A stretch of 64,000 bases of DNA from Rubellicoccus peritrichatus (GTDB taxonomy: Bacteria; Verrucomicrobiota; Verrucomicrobiia; Opitutales; Cerasicoccaceae): assembly GCF_033100135.1 (NCBI RefSeq), contig NZ_CP136920.1:1302001-1366000 (forward strand), written 5' to 3'. This document shows positions 8,378 through 17,907 of the stretch, piece by piece. The notes below the pieces were generated by a model. It did no database searches. It had not been told where the DNA came from and saw only the letters and a program-made list of their open reading frames with translations. The position numbers and the translations under genes are program-made. How positions within the stretch are numbered: the stretch's first letter is position 1; each line of letters begins with the position of its first letter.

Positions 8378-8983
8378 TTAGTTCTCAATGCTTAAGATCA
8401 TTGTCTCGATGTCGGCTTTTAACACAGACGGGTCGTCGTCGGTGGTGAAGCCCCAAAAAGTATAGATTTCCCTCAAGCCCCCTAGCGCAATGTAATACTC
8501 TGTATATCCATCATCATGTGATGAAGAGATGCGGGCGACGTCTTTATCTCCTATTTTTTGAACGCTGCTGTTTTGCATGCTGGCATCTCCATAAACCTCC
8601 CAGTTTGCAGCAGAGTTACGTAGTACCATGTTTTTCTCATTCGCCCTCATCTGGGAAAGTGGCTTTTGCAGAGTGGTTCGTTCAGCTGAAACGATGATCA
8701 TCTTGTTGCCATTCACAATGACGTCACTTGTTATTACAGGATAAGTTCTGCTGGCCAGATAAACCTGGTTATTTGCTTCAATATCAGCTGCCCATGAAGA
8801 TTCAATTTCAGGATCTCCGAGATCAAATTTACGATAGCCTTCCGGGAACTTTATCGAGTAGCCATTGAAGCCGTATTCCCGGTTGACGATGTAACCATCT
8901 TTCGCTGTGCGAAGTTGGGCTGGTTCATTCGTTTTACAACCAGATAAGATGATCATGATTGCGATGCGTATTGAATCTTTCAT
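8378..8983 (-). CDS. Hypothetical lipoprotein
   Basis: A 201-residue predicted lipoprotein with a short N-terminus, MKDSIRIAIMIILSGC, in which ILSGC acts as lipobox with the cysteine at residue 16. The mature part has no recognised domain. It reads as a beta-rich globular domain (GFNGYSIKFPEGYRKF, KMIIVSAERTTL, YTEYYIALGGLREIYTFWGF), a layout reminiscent of lipid-binding or surfactant-type envelope proteins, though that is only a resemblance. The gene is alone on its strand and divergent from the AEC permease. Confidence 0.6.
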   Translation of the reverse strand: MKDSIRIAIMIILSGCKTNEPAQLRTAKDGYIVNREYGFNGYSIKFPEGYRKFDLGDPEIESSWAADIEANNQVYLASRTYPVITSDVIVNGNKMIIVSAERTTLQKPLSQMRANEKNMVLRNSAANWEVYGDASMQNSSVQKIGDKDVARISSSHDDGYTEYYIALGGLREIYTFWGFTTDDDPSVLKADIETMILSIEN

Positions 8984-9140
8984 TTAGAATACAGTATTTG
9001 GAATTGAGACATGGTAATGGTCTCGCCTTGAACAGAGCCGTACAAGGGTATATTTTGTCAATGAATTAAAACCGGTTTCAAAGTTCTTTGATTTAACAGA
9101 GCTTGTTTTTCTGGGCAAAGGGCCATTGTCTGGCGACTGG

Positions 9141-10088
9141 ATGGTTGATATTGAAACAATATTTGGTGCAGTGCTGCCGGTTTTCCTCTTGATCGGGATC
9201 GGCTGGTTTTTGCGTAACAGATCCGTTTTGACAGATGCCGGTGAGCAAAACCTGATGCGTCTGGTTGTCTATTTGCTCTATCCTTGTTTCACTTTTGAGT
9301 TTGTCGTTGGTAATCCACTTTTGAAAGACCCAGTCTTTGTGGCGGAGGCTGGATTCTGTGGATTCATCGCAATCTGTTTTGGGTGCCTGGTTGCGTTTCT
9401 TGTCGCACCGATTTTTGGTCTCAAAGACAACTGGAAACGCCGCACCTTTGGTGTTTCCGCAGGTGTTTACAATTTTGGTTATATCGCGATCCCAGTGGCA
9501 AGATTGCTTTTCGATGCTGAGACGATTGGGGTAATGCTCGTTGTCAACGCCGGGGTTGAGTTCGCGATATGGACGGTTGGCGTCATGATGCTTGTTGGTA
9601 AGCTGGATTTTAAAAGCATCCGTCGGGCGTTTAATCCACCCGTCATCGCCTTGCTCGTTTCAACGGGTTTAAACTTTGCTGGTGTGGATGGTTATGTCCC
9701 GACTTTTATCAACGAGACCATCGGAATGCTGGCCCCATGTGCGATCCCCATTGGCCTCATCATGATTGGAACGGCGGTCTATGGATTGACAAGTGAGATT
9801 TCATTTCGCCAATGGCAGGTGCCGATTGGGGCCGTGATTGTCAGACTGTTAATACTGCCACTGGCGTTTTACACCCTATTGCTGTTTTTGCCCATATCGG
9901 AGGACATTAAGCGTGTCTTTGTCGTACATGCTGCGATGCCCACGGCGGTGTTTCCAATTGTGCTGGCCAAATTCTATGGCGGCAGCACCACAGTGGCTGT
10001 TCAGACAATTATCCCGACAAATCTGATCAGTATTCTGACGATTCCACTCTGGATTCAGTTTGCCTTTTACTGGCTTGGTTTGGGTTAG
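9141..10088 (+). CDS. AEC family transporter (auxin efflux carrier-like permease)
   Basis: A roughly 315-residue inner-membrane protein with about ten hydrophobic helices in two halves, as in the bile acid/auxin carrier fold. The N-terminal helix AVLPVFLLIGIGWFLRN, the broken helix YNFGYIAIPVA and the C-terminal HAAMPTAVFPIVLAKFYGG are hallmark AEC segments. Family members export malate, auxin-like or other carboxylates; the substrate is not predictable. The ATG at 9141 is preferred to the TTG at 9126. Its stop codon TAG (10086-10088) spans the junction with the adjacent MITE, and the stop would also have existed before insertion. Confidence 0.85.
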   Translation: MVDIETIFGAVLPVFLLIGIGWFLRNRSVLTDAGEQNLMRLVVYLLYPCFTFEFVVGNPLLKDPVFVAEAGFCGFIAICFGCLVAFLVAPIFGLKDNWKRRTFGVSAGVYNFGYIAIPVARLLFDAETIGVMLVVNAGVEFAIWTVGVMMLVGKLDFKSIRRAFNPPVIALLVSTGLNFAGVDGYVPTFINETIGMLAPCAIPIGLIMIGTAVYGLTSEISFRQWQVPIGAVIVRLLILPLAFYTLLLFLPISEDIKRVFVVHAAMPTAVFPIVLAKFYGGSTTVAVQTIIPTNLISILTIPLWIQFAFYWLGLG

Positions 10089-10249
10089 GGCGTGTTTTCA
10101 AACCTCGGAACGAGAAGCCGAAGTCGATTTTTGAGTCCAAAATTCAGGCTTCGAACCGAGGCAATTCAAGAATTTCCGAGGTGAGGACATGGATTTTGGT
10201 AAAAAAGCGGCGAGGATTTCGACATGAGTAGGTTTGAAAACACGCCCTA
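10086..10249. mobile_element. 160-bp MITE with perfect terminal inverted repeats and TA target duplication
   Basis: Perfect terminal inverted repeats GGGCGTGTTTTCAAACCT (10088-10105) and its reverse complement (10230-10247) bound a 160-base element with no coding capacity. Each end is flanked by the dinucleotide TA (10086-10087 and 10248-10249), the target duplication expected for IS630/Tc1-mariner-type transposition. Inside, CCTCGGAACGAGAAG and CTTCGAACCGAGG form a second imperfect palindrome. No transposase is visible in the window, so any mobilisation would be in trans. The left TA forms the first two bases of the AEC permease stop codon. Confidence 0.8.
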
Positions 10250-10271
10250 GCTGTTGTTTTGGGGTCGCCTT

Positions 10272-10742
10272 TTAAGGTATCTTATTCGGTTCGAGGTAGA
10301 AATCCAATGATGAGCCACCCCCACGGATTCTACCTGAGTTCAGGGCTCCATCGTCGAGGGTTTCATCAACCGCCAGCATCAAGTCGTTATTTAGATTATC
10401 CCTTGCCAGAGTGATCATGACCGAATCACCGTTACCGGGGTTTGTGAATGAATAGAAGCCTCCAACCGGGGAGCCGTTCACCCAGTCATCTTCGACGATA
10501 TAGCCGATCATCTCTGGAGGAAGTGCTCCGGTGCCGCTGCTGTCTGCAGGCCATTCACCTTCAGTAATGGAGTAGGTTTCGAACGCACTGCCAAATGCGC
10601 GGAAGTTATTCATGACGACACGCGCCTGGGATGCCTGACGAACTTTTTTAAATGCTGGTACGGCTAGCGAGGCGATGATGCCGATGATTACAACAACCAC
10701 CATCAACTCAAGCAGGGTAAAGCCTTTACGATTGTAACACAT
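10272..10742 (-). CDS. Prepilin-like protein with type IV pilin N-methylation domain
   Basis: A roughly 156-residue protein starting with a short basic leader and the prepilin peptidase motif KG^FTLLELMVVVVIIGIIASLAVPAF, including the Glu at mature position 5. This marks it as a type IV pilin or type II secretion pseudopilin processed by PilD and N-methylated. The C-terminal part (GGFYSFTNPGNGDSV, DETLDDGALNSG) resembles small GspG/GspH-like or minor pilins common in Verrucomicrobiota. The ATG at 10742 has an AAGGTGG Shine-Dalgarno just upstream; GTG at 10748 is an alternative. No other pilus or secretion gene is nearby, so its apparatus is encoded elsewhere. Confidence 0.85.
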   Translation of the reverse strand: MCYNRKGFTLLELMVVVVIIGIIASLAVPAFKKVRQASQARVVMNNFRAFGSAFETYSITEGEWPADSSGTGALPPEMIGYIVEDDWVNGSPVGGFYSFTNPGNGDSVMITLARDNLNNDLMLAVDETLDDGALNSGRIRGGGSSLDFYLEPNKIP

Positions 10743-10845
10743 AACCACCTTATAAGTTGGGGATTTCCCTGTAGTTAGGCAATCTTATTTCTGACTCGCA
10801 ATTCAGCTTTGGCCCTACAAGAATTTCAGGCGATTGATTCGTCCA

Positions 10846-11697
10846 ATGCCTTGTTTTATGCGCATTTTCTTATTCTTGGCTTCGTTTCTGGCCTGGAGCT
10901 TTTTGCCGGCGGCAGGAAATTCCACTGATTTAACCGTAGCGCAGACAACGGCCAAACTGAAGGAAACATTATCTCCTGATCAGTGGAAAGTGGCCCAGGA
11001 GCAAATTGCGAGTAAGCGCGAATCCCTGCTTAATGACCCTTTTACGACCAAAAGCTCGATTGAGCGAAAACTTGCGCGATGGATTGAGGAGCAAGCAGCG
11101 TTGGGAGCTTTTGAGCAAAAAGTCATCCCGACGAAGCCAGTTGAGGACAGGGATTTCTGGGAGAAGCGGTTGAACAACTATCAAAATCGACTGGATGAAA
11201 TGGAAACCAAGGTCAGTGAGGCCGAAGAGTCGCAAAAGTTACTCCAGGAGGTTTATATCTATGAGCAGGAGCTGGTCCTGGTTGGTGCGGCCACGATGGA
11301 CGATGCCTATGTTCTCGCTAAATTCCGCAATGGCCAGGATGACAAGGTGACACATATTTCTTTTTCGGTAGAGCTGTCTTTCCCGGGAGATATTGGCCAG
11401 ATATACGACCGTCGCTGGAAGAACGTCCGGCCAAAGGTACCAGTCAACGCCTGGGAGACTCGTGACATTAAAATCCCAATCAAAGAGTTTCTCCCCAAGA
11501 ATTTACATTTTCGGACGAAATCCAGCCGTGATCTGGTTACCGCCAAGGTCAAATTGGAGAATTTCACCTTGGCCAGTACGAAGAAGAACGCGATCAAGCG
11601 CGTCCCAGGTAACATGATGAACAACATGATGGCTGCCAGAATGGGGATGGAGGAAGCAAGCTACGCTTTGAGCTCTCTGGAAGAAAAAGACGAGTGA
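10846..11697 (+). CDS. Exported coiled-coil protein of unknown function
   Basis: A roughly 283-residue protein with a Sec signal peptide (FMRIFLFLASFLAWSFLPAAG, probable cleavage after LPAAG or nearby). The first half is helical and charged with a coiled-coil-like stretch around WEKRLNNYQNRLDEMETKVSEAEESQKLLQEV, which I see as heptad-rich by eye. The second half is beta-like (VTHISFSVELSFPG, VPVNAWETRDIKIPI) and ends in a methionine-rich segment, NMMNNMMAARMGM. No family was recognised. Possible starts are ATG 10846, ATG 10858 and TTG 10834. It is 48 bases upstream of polX on the same strand, so the two may be cotranscribed. Confidence 0.65.
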   Translation: MPCFMRIFLFLASFLAWSFLPAAGNSTDLTVAQTTAKLKETLSPDQWKVAQEQIASKRESLLNDPFTTKSSIERKLARWIEEQAALGAFEQKVIPTKPVEDRDFWEKRLNNYQNRLDEMETKVSEAEESQKLLQEVYIYEQELVLVGAATMDDAYVLAKFRNGQDDKVTHISFSVELSFPGDIGQIYDRRWKNVRPKVPVNAWETRDIKIPIKEFLPKNLHFRTKSSRDLVTAKVKLENFTLASTKKNAIKRVPGNMMNNMMAARMGMEEASYALSSLEEKDE

Positions 11698-11745
11698 ACG
11701 CCAAGAGAGTTTGCCAATCTTTCCGTAGTCTCCGATTCTGCAGCC

Positions 11746-13494
11746 ATGGATAAGGCGCAGATTGTTGATGTTCTCGAGGAAATCGGTGCATTGCTCGAGT
11801 TGAAAGGGGAAAACACCTTCAAGGTTCGAGCTTACCAGAATGGTGCCCGCGCGCTTGGGACTTTGGACAGGGATCTTGGCGAAGTTATTGAAGCGGATGA
11901 GCTGGGCAAGGTCGATGGCATTGGAAAGGCGCTGGTTGAGAAGATTACAACCCTGCACCAGACGGGTGAGTTGGAGTATTACGAGAAGCTCCGCAGCTCG
12001 GTTCCCGATGGCCTGATCGAGATGATGGATATCCCTGGACTGGGCCCAAAAAAGATCAAGAAGGTCAATGACGAGCTGGGCGTCGAGAGCATTGATGCCC
12101 TGCGTGAGGCATGTGAGAGCGGCAAAGTCGCCTCACTGGCTGGTTTTGGTAAAAAGACGGCCGAAAAGATTATTGAGGGCATCAAGAATCGCGAAGCTTA
12201 CGCCGCCAGACACCGATGGTGGGACGCCTTTCAGGTTGCCGATCCCATTCTTGAGGAACTGCGCAAATTGAAGGAAGTGGAGCGTGCTGAGCATGCCGGA
12301 AGTTTACGTCGGCGGATGGAGACAGTGGGCGATCTCGACTTTCTCGTCGCTTCAAAGAAGCCGGGTCCGATCATGGATTGGTTCACCAGCATGGAGGGGG
12401 TCAAAGAGGTTTCCGCGCATGGTGAGACCAAATCCAGCGTTCGACTGGATGATGGTCTTCAGGCTGACCTGCGAATTGTCCCGCCGGACCGTTTTTTCTT
12501 CGCCTTGCATCACTTTACCGGGAGCAAGGACCATAACGTCCGCATGCGGCAACGTGCCTTGGAGCGTGGGCTTTCGCTTTCCGAGTGGGGCATTTTTCCA
12601 AAAGAGTCCAAGGATGAGGATGTTAAGCTTTCTGAACGCGAACCTGTGATCACGCCGAAGTCCGAAGCGGATATTTTCAAGAAGCTGGACATGGAATTTG
12701 TTGTGCCCGAACTGCGTGAAGATCGCGGAGAGATCGAAGCTGCTGAAGCTGGAGAAATGCCGGAGCTCGTTACCGATGAGGACATTCGCGGGGTTTTCCA
12801 CAATCACACTACGGCTTCTGATGGTCGGGCCACCTTGGCTGAGATGACTCAGGCCGCTCAGGATCTCGGGCTCGATTACCTGGGTATTGCCGACCATTCC
12901 AAGGCCAGCTTTCAGGCCAGTGGCCTGGATGAAGAGCGTCTGGAACAGCAGATTGCCGAAATCAAGGCCTTGAACGAATCCGGCGATTTCAAGTGCCACG
13001 TCTTTACCGGAAGCGAAGTGGATATCCTGCGTGATGGCAGCCTGGATTTTGATGATGGTTTGCTCAAGCAGCTCGATTATTCCGTGGCGTCGATTCACAA
13101 TGCATTTTCTCTGAGTGAAAAGGACATGACCGCCCGCATTATCAAAGCATTGGAGAATGAGCACATCACCATGCTTGGACATGTCACGGGCAGGCTTTTG
13201 CTCGCTCGCGAAGGCTACGCTGTCGATATTCCCAAGGTGATTGATGCTGCTCTGGCTAACGGAAAGATTATTGAGCTTAATGCCAGCCCATGGCGCCTCG
13301 ATATGGATTGGCGTTTCTGGCGCAAGGCCTCCGAGCGCGGTCTGCTTTGCTCAATCAACCCGGATGCCCATGCCATTGACCAGCTCAAACTCTATCGCGC
13401 CGGGGTCAGTGTTGCCCGCAAAGGCTGGCTTTCGCCCAAGCACATCCTGAACTGTCGCCCGCTCAAGGAGGTCAAAGCCTACCTCGGGTTGTAA
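11746..13494 (+). CDS. polX: DNA polymerase/3'-5' exonuclease PolX
   Basis: A 582-residue bacterial family X polymerase. An N-terminal 8-kDa-type helix-hairpin-helix region ([16 protein letters not shown], then two HhH motifs around [11 protein letters not shown] and [11 protein letters not shown]) is followed by the polymerase nucleotidyl-transfer motif [18 protein letters not shown] with the catalytic Asp pair, and a third Asp in LQADLRIV. The C-terminal PHP domain carries its metal ligands in [33 protein letters not shown] and NPDAH. The enzyme fills gaps during base-excision repair and has Mn-dependent 3'-5' exonuclease activity. The length is typical of the family. Confidence 0.95.
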   Translation: MDKAQIVDVLEEIGALLELKGENTFKVRAYQNGARALGTLDRDLGEVIEADELGKVDGIGKALVEKITTLHQTGELEYYEKLRSSVPDGLIEMMDIPGLGPKKIKKVNDELGVESIDALREACESGKVASLAGFGKKTAEKIIEGIKNREAYAARHRWWDAFQVADPILEELRKLKEVERAEHAGSLRRRMETVGDLDFLVASKKPGPIMDWFTSMEGVKEVSAHGETKSSVRLDDGLQADLRIVPPDRFFFALHHFTGSKDHNVRMRQRALERGLSLSEWGIFPKESKDEDVKLSEREPVITPKSEADIFKKLDMEFVVPELREDRGEIEAAEAGEMPELVTDEDIRGVFHNHTTASDGRATLAEMTQAAQDLGLDYLGIADHSKASFQASGLDEERLEQQIAEIKALNESGDFKCHVFTGSEVDILRDGSLDFDDGLLKQLDYSVASIHNAFSLSEKDMTARIIKALENEHITMLGHVTGRLLLAREGYAVDIPKVIDAALANGKIIELNASPWRLDMDWRFWRKASERGLLCSINPDAHAIDQLKLYRAGVSVARKGWLSPKHILNCRPLKEVKAYLGL

Positions 13495-13594
13495 GTCTAC
13501 AGAGACATTCTGCCTCAGGAACTTATCAAAGTGGAGCCTTACATCGACGTATCGTCCATGTCCAATGCGACGTTGTCGATGGCCCGACTCTTCG

Positions 13595-15169
13595 CTATTT
13601 CGCAAATGCCTCGCCGGCCATTTCCTCTAATTCGTGACGATCAAACTTCCCGGTTGCTGTTTGTGGTAACTCGCTCAGAAACAAATAGTGCTTTGGCAGT
13701 TTGTAAGCGGCAAGTTGTGGTGCAACAAACTCACGGAGCTCAGATTCGACTGGGCGATTCGTATCTTCCATCGAGGCAATACAGGCAACGGGAACCTCGC
13801 CATCGCGGTCATCGGGAACACCGACCACCACCGTGGCATGAATGAGTGGATGCTCATCCAGGACGTTTTCAATCTCAACAGGAGAAATGTTCGACCCTCG
13901 CCGGACGATTAAGAGTTTCTTGCGTGAAACAAACCAGAAATAGCCATCTTCGTCCGCATAACCAAGGTCTCCGGTATGCAACCAGCCATCACTGAAAAGT
14001 CGTTTGGTTGCTTCCGGGTTATTCCAGTAACCGATCGTATTTGTCGGTGATTTGACCATGAGTTCGCCAGTTTCATTCACCGCCGCGGTTTTGTCATCAG
14101 ACTGAACCACGCGGACTTGCATGTTTGGCGCTGGTAATCCGATCGAACCCCATTTGCGTTTCCCGTAGAGTGGATTCACGCTGTAGTAAGTTCCGACTTC
14201 GGTCATGCCACAACCTTCCAGCGCTTCCCAGCCGAATAGCTTTTTAAAACGCTCATGCAGATCATGGGGAACGGCATCCCCCGAAGCGATACACTTACGA
14301 AGCGAAGGGAGACCTTCGTGATGCGCTTCCATGAACTCAACGAAGTCGAGGAAGTTGCTCGCGAGCATTGCATACTCAGTGACCTTATGGCGTTGGATTA
14401 TGGCGACGGCCTCGGCAGGGGAGGGGTTTGTTGCGAGTACGATCTGGCTTCCTGCCGCAAACGCCGGAAAGAGTTGAGTCTGGAGCCCGCCGGCATGACT
14501 GATCGACTTACCAACGAGCACAACATCCTCTTCGTTGAAGTCAAAGATTTGCCGCGCACTATCGAATGCCTCAAATACCGTTCGTTGAGAATGAACAACA
14601 CCTTTTGGAATACCTGTGCTGCCCGAAGTAAAAAGAATCAAGGCCGGGTGATCTTCCGGGATACCGGATGCAGCCTCCAGCAAATCGTTACCAGGTAATG
14701 TTTCAAAAGCTGGCGAATGCTCCGTCTCAACAGCACTTTGATCACCAACACAAAAATATTTTATCTCTGAATAGCGTTGTTTTAGTTCCGTAACAACTGG
14801 CTCCTTATCGACATGGTAAACGAGCAGCTTTGGTTCTACCTGGTCAATGAACTTACTGGCGTCATTCGCCTGGAAGCGATAATTGATTGGTACGATAACC
14901 AGTCCCTGATTGTAGCTGGCAAGCGTCGTGATCAATGCCTCGGGACAGTTGGGAAGCATGAAGCCAACCCGGTCGCCAACTTCCAAGCCTTGCTGGATTA
15001 GTCCCGCTGCCATTTTCAAGCTTTGGTCTTTTAACTCGCCAATCCGATAGGCCTGCTCACCATGATACAAAGCAATGCGTTTTGCTTCCCTGGATAACGA
15101 TTGATCGATTGCTTCCTGAAGTACTGTCATGTCTGGCGTGACGCTCACATATCTTGAAGAGAGAAGCAA
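13595..15169 (-). CDS. AMP-dependent synthetase / acyl-CoA ligase family protein
   Basis: A 524-residue class I adenylate-forming enzyme. The P-loop-like motif LILFTSGSTGIPKGVVHS, the core GCGMTEVGTYYSVNP, GELMVKSPTNTIGYW, GWLHTGDLGYADEDGYFWFVSRKKLLI and the C-terminal lysine region LPKTATGKFDRHEL are all in order. It activates a carboxylic acid to an acyl-AMP and normally transfers it to CoA. The acid could be a fatty acid or an aromatic acid; this cannot be read here. The first ATG (15169) and an internal one (15130, before TVLQEAIDQSL) are both possible. It stands alone, convergent with polX. Confidence 0.85.
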   Translation of the reverse strand: MLLSSRYVSVTPDMTVLQEAIDQSLSREAKRIALYHGEQAYRIGELKDQSLKMAAGLIQQGLEVGDRVGFMLPNCPEALITTLASYNQGLVIVPINYRFQANDASKFIDQVEPKLLVYHVDKEPVVTELKQRYSEIKYFCVGDQSAVETEHSPAFETLPGNDLLEAASGIPEDHPALILFTSGSTGIPKGVVHSQRTVFEAFDSARQIFDFNEEDVVLVGKSISHAGGLQTQLFPAFAAGSQIVLATNPSPAEAVAIIQRHKVTEYAMLASNFLDFVEFMEAHHEGLPSLRKCIASGDAVPHDLHERFKKLFGWEALEGCGMTEVGTYYSVNPLYGKRKWGSIGLPAPNMQVRVVQSDDKTAAVNETGELMVKSPTNTIGYWNNPEATKRLFSDGWLHTGDLGYADEDGYFWFVSRKKLLIVRRGSNISPVEIENVLDEHPLIHATVVVGVPDDRDGEVPVACIASMEDTNRPVESELREFVAPQLAAYKLPKHYLFLSELPQTATGKFDRHELEEMAGEAFAK

Positions 15170-15564
15170 TGATTCTCCATATTTGATATTTACAAGCTAA
15201 GGGAGTGGGGCATTCCTGCCCCCGAGCATCACACACGACGGGGGCAGGAATGCCCCCGCTCCTTTCACTTTAGTCCATGATTTAGAGACTAGACGATGTT
15301 GATACATCCAATACTCAATGAATCCAATTCTCTTATATTCTCCAGTCTATTAATGCGGTGGATTAGTATTGCTGAAAAGTGACTTGAGAGGACATAACGA
15401 TCGCTTCTGAATGCCATGATTATCGGCTTTTCGGGCTTGCTGAGCCTGCTTTGATCCTTGCTTTTTTGTCTTTATATAAAAGCGAGTCTGCGATACATTT
15501 TTCATATGGCATCGCTGCATTACCCCCAAAGAAAGATGTTTAGCCACAGCAATGTGTCACAGGT
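15170..15564. other. 395-base intergenic region with a long hairpin
   Basis: The region lies between the leftward ligase gene and the rightward nrfH gene. It contains the long inverted repeat at 15202-15262; the remaining 300 bases hold no credible gene. The nrf promoter should lie here; an AT-rich TATATAAAA occurs near 15470. I could not find a convincing FNR half-site pair (TTGAT-N4-ATCAA) or other known anaerobic regulatory site. Confidence 0.45.
15202..15262. repeat. GC-rich inverted repeat (hairpin)
   Basis: The arm GGAGTGGGGCATTCCTGC... (15202-15224) is nearly the reverse complement of the segment 15239-15262 (CGGGGGCAGGAATGCCCCC then GCTCC), with one substitution and one gap, around a 14-base loop. 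It has no T-run and looks like a dispersed REP/BIME-type palindrome. It lies upstream of both the ligase gene and nrfH. Confidence 0.6.
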
Positions 15565-16185
15565 ATGGATGCTGGCCATGAGCTGTCTCTTTCATCAAAA
15601 TCACAGCCAATCACCACCCAGCTGACCCAGATGTTATCTCAAGGCAAAGGGCTCTCATGGTTGCGCCCTCGTTCGTCTCGAGGTTGGTTGGCCTATGGCA
15701 GTATCTTTTACATCATACTTGCAGTCATGACAGGAATATTGAGCGGGCTTGGGGTGTTCACCTTTGGGTATGCCGAAGGTGCTAGCTATTTGAGTAATAA
15801 TCCCCAGTCCTGTACGAACTGCCATGTCATGCAGCCCTACTATGATTCATGGCAAAATAGTAGTCATTCCCATGTGGCGGTCTGCAATGATTGTCATCTG
15901 TCACATCATCCAATCGGAAAATGGGTGACCAAGGCCGACAATGGTTTTTTCCATTCACTTGCATTTACTTTTGAGAATTACCACGAACCGATTCAAATCA
16001 AAGGACGCAATCGCGAAGTGACGCAAAACGCCTGCCTTTACTGTCACGAGGAAACCGTCCATCAAATGATATCCATCAATCAGGGCAATGATATGCTTCA
16101 TTGTATCAATTGTCACAGTGATGTCGGGCATGCCTTAAACCTTCCGCGTACCACCGTCCACCCACTTGAACCCCGCCGACCATGA
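15565..16185 (+). CDS. nrfH: Cytochrome c nitrite reductase small subunit NrfH
   Basis: A 206-residue membrane-anchored tetrahaem cytochrome of the NapC/NirT/NrfH family. One transmembrane helix ([24 protein letters not shown], about residues 44-67) precedes four CxxCH haem motifs: CTNCH (83-87, with a nearby Met89 as in NrfH), CNDCH (107-111), CLYCH (157-161) and CINCH (180-184). It oxidises menaquinol and passes electrons to NrfA on the periplasmic face. It overlaps nrfA by four bases (ATGA at 16182), so the subunits are translationally coupled. The N-terminus is about 40 residues longer than typical, so a later start is conceivable, although none with a better ribosome binding site was seen. 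Confidence 0.93.
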   Translation: MDAGHELSLSSKSQPITTQLTQMLSQGKGLSWLRPRSSRGWLAYGSIFYIILAVMTGILSGLGVFTFGYAEGASYLSNNPQSCTNCHVMQPYYDSWQNSSHSHVAVCNDCHLSHHPIGKWVTKADNGFFHSLAFTFENYHEPIQIKGRNREVTQNACLYCHEETVHQMISINQGNDMLHCINCHSDVGHALNLPRTTVHPLEPRRP

Positions 16186-17852
16186 GTGAAGAAAAAGATA
16201 CGTCCGCTGAAAATTCCAACACAAGCCCCCGTGGCAAAAGCCTCATGCTGCCTGTGATTTTATGTGTCGTGGTTGCTGTTGTCACGGTGGGAGTCGCTGT
16301 TTTGCTGATGACCATATTTGAGCACAAGCAGGAAGCCCGACAACCTTATGTCCGCCTGGTTGATGTCAATGAAGCCAGCACCGATCCGGTTCCCTGGGGA
16401 ACCAACTGGCCTTATCAGTTTGATTCCTACCGTCGCAGTGTTGACAGCACGAAAACGGAACACGGTGGTTCCAGTGCCATGCCTGCAAGTAAACTGGAAC
16501 AGGATCCCTGGTTAAAGCGCCTTTATTCCGGTTATGCTTTCAGCATCGATTATCGTGAGGCACGTGGGCATGCCTACATGCTGCATGATCAGGAGGTTAC
16601 CGAGCGCGTAACCAAGCGCACGCAAAGTGGAGCCTGTCTGCATTGTCATGCTTCGGTTATTCCAACTTACCGGCGACTTGGTATGATTTCATTGGGTGAG
16701 GAACCGACTCCCGAGAATCTCGCAGAAGACTTTAACTGGCCCGCAGTGATGGAGGGTTTTAGAGTATCCAGTGGGATGACTTACGCCGAGGCGCATGCAG
16801 AGCTTTTGAAAACACCCGATGGTACGCCCGGCAAAGCCATGAGTCTGTTTCCGAGCGGTCTGGACGGTGACGCAAGTGATGAGGATATCGAGTCTGCTGC
16901 TATCATTGACGCCCATCATATGATGGGTGAAGCTCATCCGGTTAGTTGTGTGGATTGTCATTCGCCTGATGACATGAGCGTACGTGTCACCCGTCCCGGC
17001 TTCATGGAAGGCATTGCCAAGCTTGCGGAGAGTGATGACCCTGTCCCGCATTTACCGAGTATCGAACGCTGGCGTCAGGGTTCACGGAAGCAGCCTTATG
17101 ACCCTAATATCAATGCTTCCCGCCAGGAAATGCGTTCTTTCACCTGTGCCCAATGCCATGTGGAGTATTATTGTGCCACCAAGGAAACGCTTTTCTTTCC
17201 CTGGGACAATGGGTTAAAGGTCGAGCAAATCGAGGCCACTTTTGATGATCATGTTTTTCCAGACGGAGAATCATTTTATGACTGGAAGCATGGTGAGACC
17301 GGAGCCAAGGTTTATAAGGCACAACATCCTGAGTTTGAACTTTGGAGCCAGGGCATTCATGCGCGTAGCGGTGTTAGTTGCGCAGACTGTCACATGCCCT
17401 ATGAACGTCAGGGCGCAACCAAGGTTAGCAGCCATTGGGTTCAAAGCCCAATGCTCAATATTAACAATGCCTGCCAGACTTGCCATAATGTCCCCGAATC
17501 AGAGTTGCGCGAAAAGGTGGCCACGATTCAGGGGCGGACCAAGAAGATGATTCAGCGCGCAGCTGTCGCCATGACAGACATGCTCGACGCTATGCACGAG
17601 GCCAAAGCCGCAGGTGCCACGGAAGAACAAATGGCTGAACTCTATGAGTTACAGAAAAAGGCGATGTGGCGTTTGGATTTCATCAGTAGTGAAAACTCTA
17701 AAGGCTTTCACGCCGATCAGGAAGCGGTGCGCATCCTTGGCGAATCAATCGATTACAGCCGACAGGCGCAGGCAATGGCTAACCGAATTCGTGCTCCGAA
17801 GGCTCCATTGACTAAGGCGAAAGCCGAGCCAGTGCATGGTGTGACGAAGTGA
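16182..17852 (+). CDS. nrfA: Ammonia-forming cytochrome c nitrite reductase NrfA (CxxCH catalytic-haem type)
   Basis: A 556-residue pentahaem nitrite reductase that reduces nitrite to ammonium in six electrons. A signal-anchor helix lies at about residues 21-44. Haem motifs are CLHCH (152-156), CVDCH (256-260), CAQCH (322-326), CADCH (400-404) and CQTCH (431-435). The first, catalytic haem site has histidine where the E. coli enzyme has CxxCK, as known for some NrfA clades (for example Campylobacter). The calcium-site residues are kept: Glu328-Tyr329 in HVEYYC, Lys379 and Gln381 in YKAQHPEF. No CxxCK-specific lyase genes (nrfEFG) are near, which fits a CxxCH protein. It is coupled to nrfH. 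Confidence 0.95.
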   Translation: MSEEKDTSAENSNTSPRGKSLMLPVILCVVVAVVTVGVAVLLMTIFEHKQEARQPYVRLVDVNEASTDPVPWGTNWPYQFDSYRRSVDSTKTEHGGSSAMPASKLEQDPWLKRLYSGYAFSIDYREARGHAYMLHDQEVTERVTKRTQSGACLHCHASVIPTYRRLGMISLGEEPTPENLAEDFNWPAVMEGFRVSSGMTYAEAHAELLKTPDGTPGKAMSLFPSGLDGDASDEDIESAAIIDAHHMMGEAHPVSCVDCHSPDDMSVRVTRPGFMEGIAKLAESDDPVPHLPSIERWRQGSRKQPYDPNINASRQEMRSFTCAQCHVEYYCATKETLFFPWDNGLKVEQIEATFDDHVFPDGESFYDWKHGETGAKVYKAQHPEFELWSQGIHARSGVSCADCHMPYERQGATKVSSHWVQSPMLNINNACQTCHNVPESELREKVATIQGRTKKMIQRAAVAMTDMLDAMHEAKAAGATEEQMAELYELQKKAMWRLDFISSENSKGFHADQEAVRILGESIDYSRQAQAMANRIRAPKAPLTKAKAEPVHGVTK

Positions 17853-17907
17853 GGTGTCACGACTGTATCTTCTTTGATGCTTGCGTCCTTAAGCGTGAAA
17901 TTCTCTC

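Noticed and set aside
12352-13182. Long minus-strand open frame of 276 codons inside polX
   Set aside because: It is antisense to the PHP and polymerase domains of PolX, which show all catalytic motifs, and the antisense product has no recognisable features.
15450-15560. FNR or NarL site upstream of nrfH
   Set aside because: I looked for TTGAT-N4-ATCAA and the NarL heptamer pairs and found only single partial matches.
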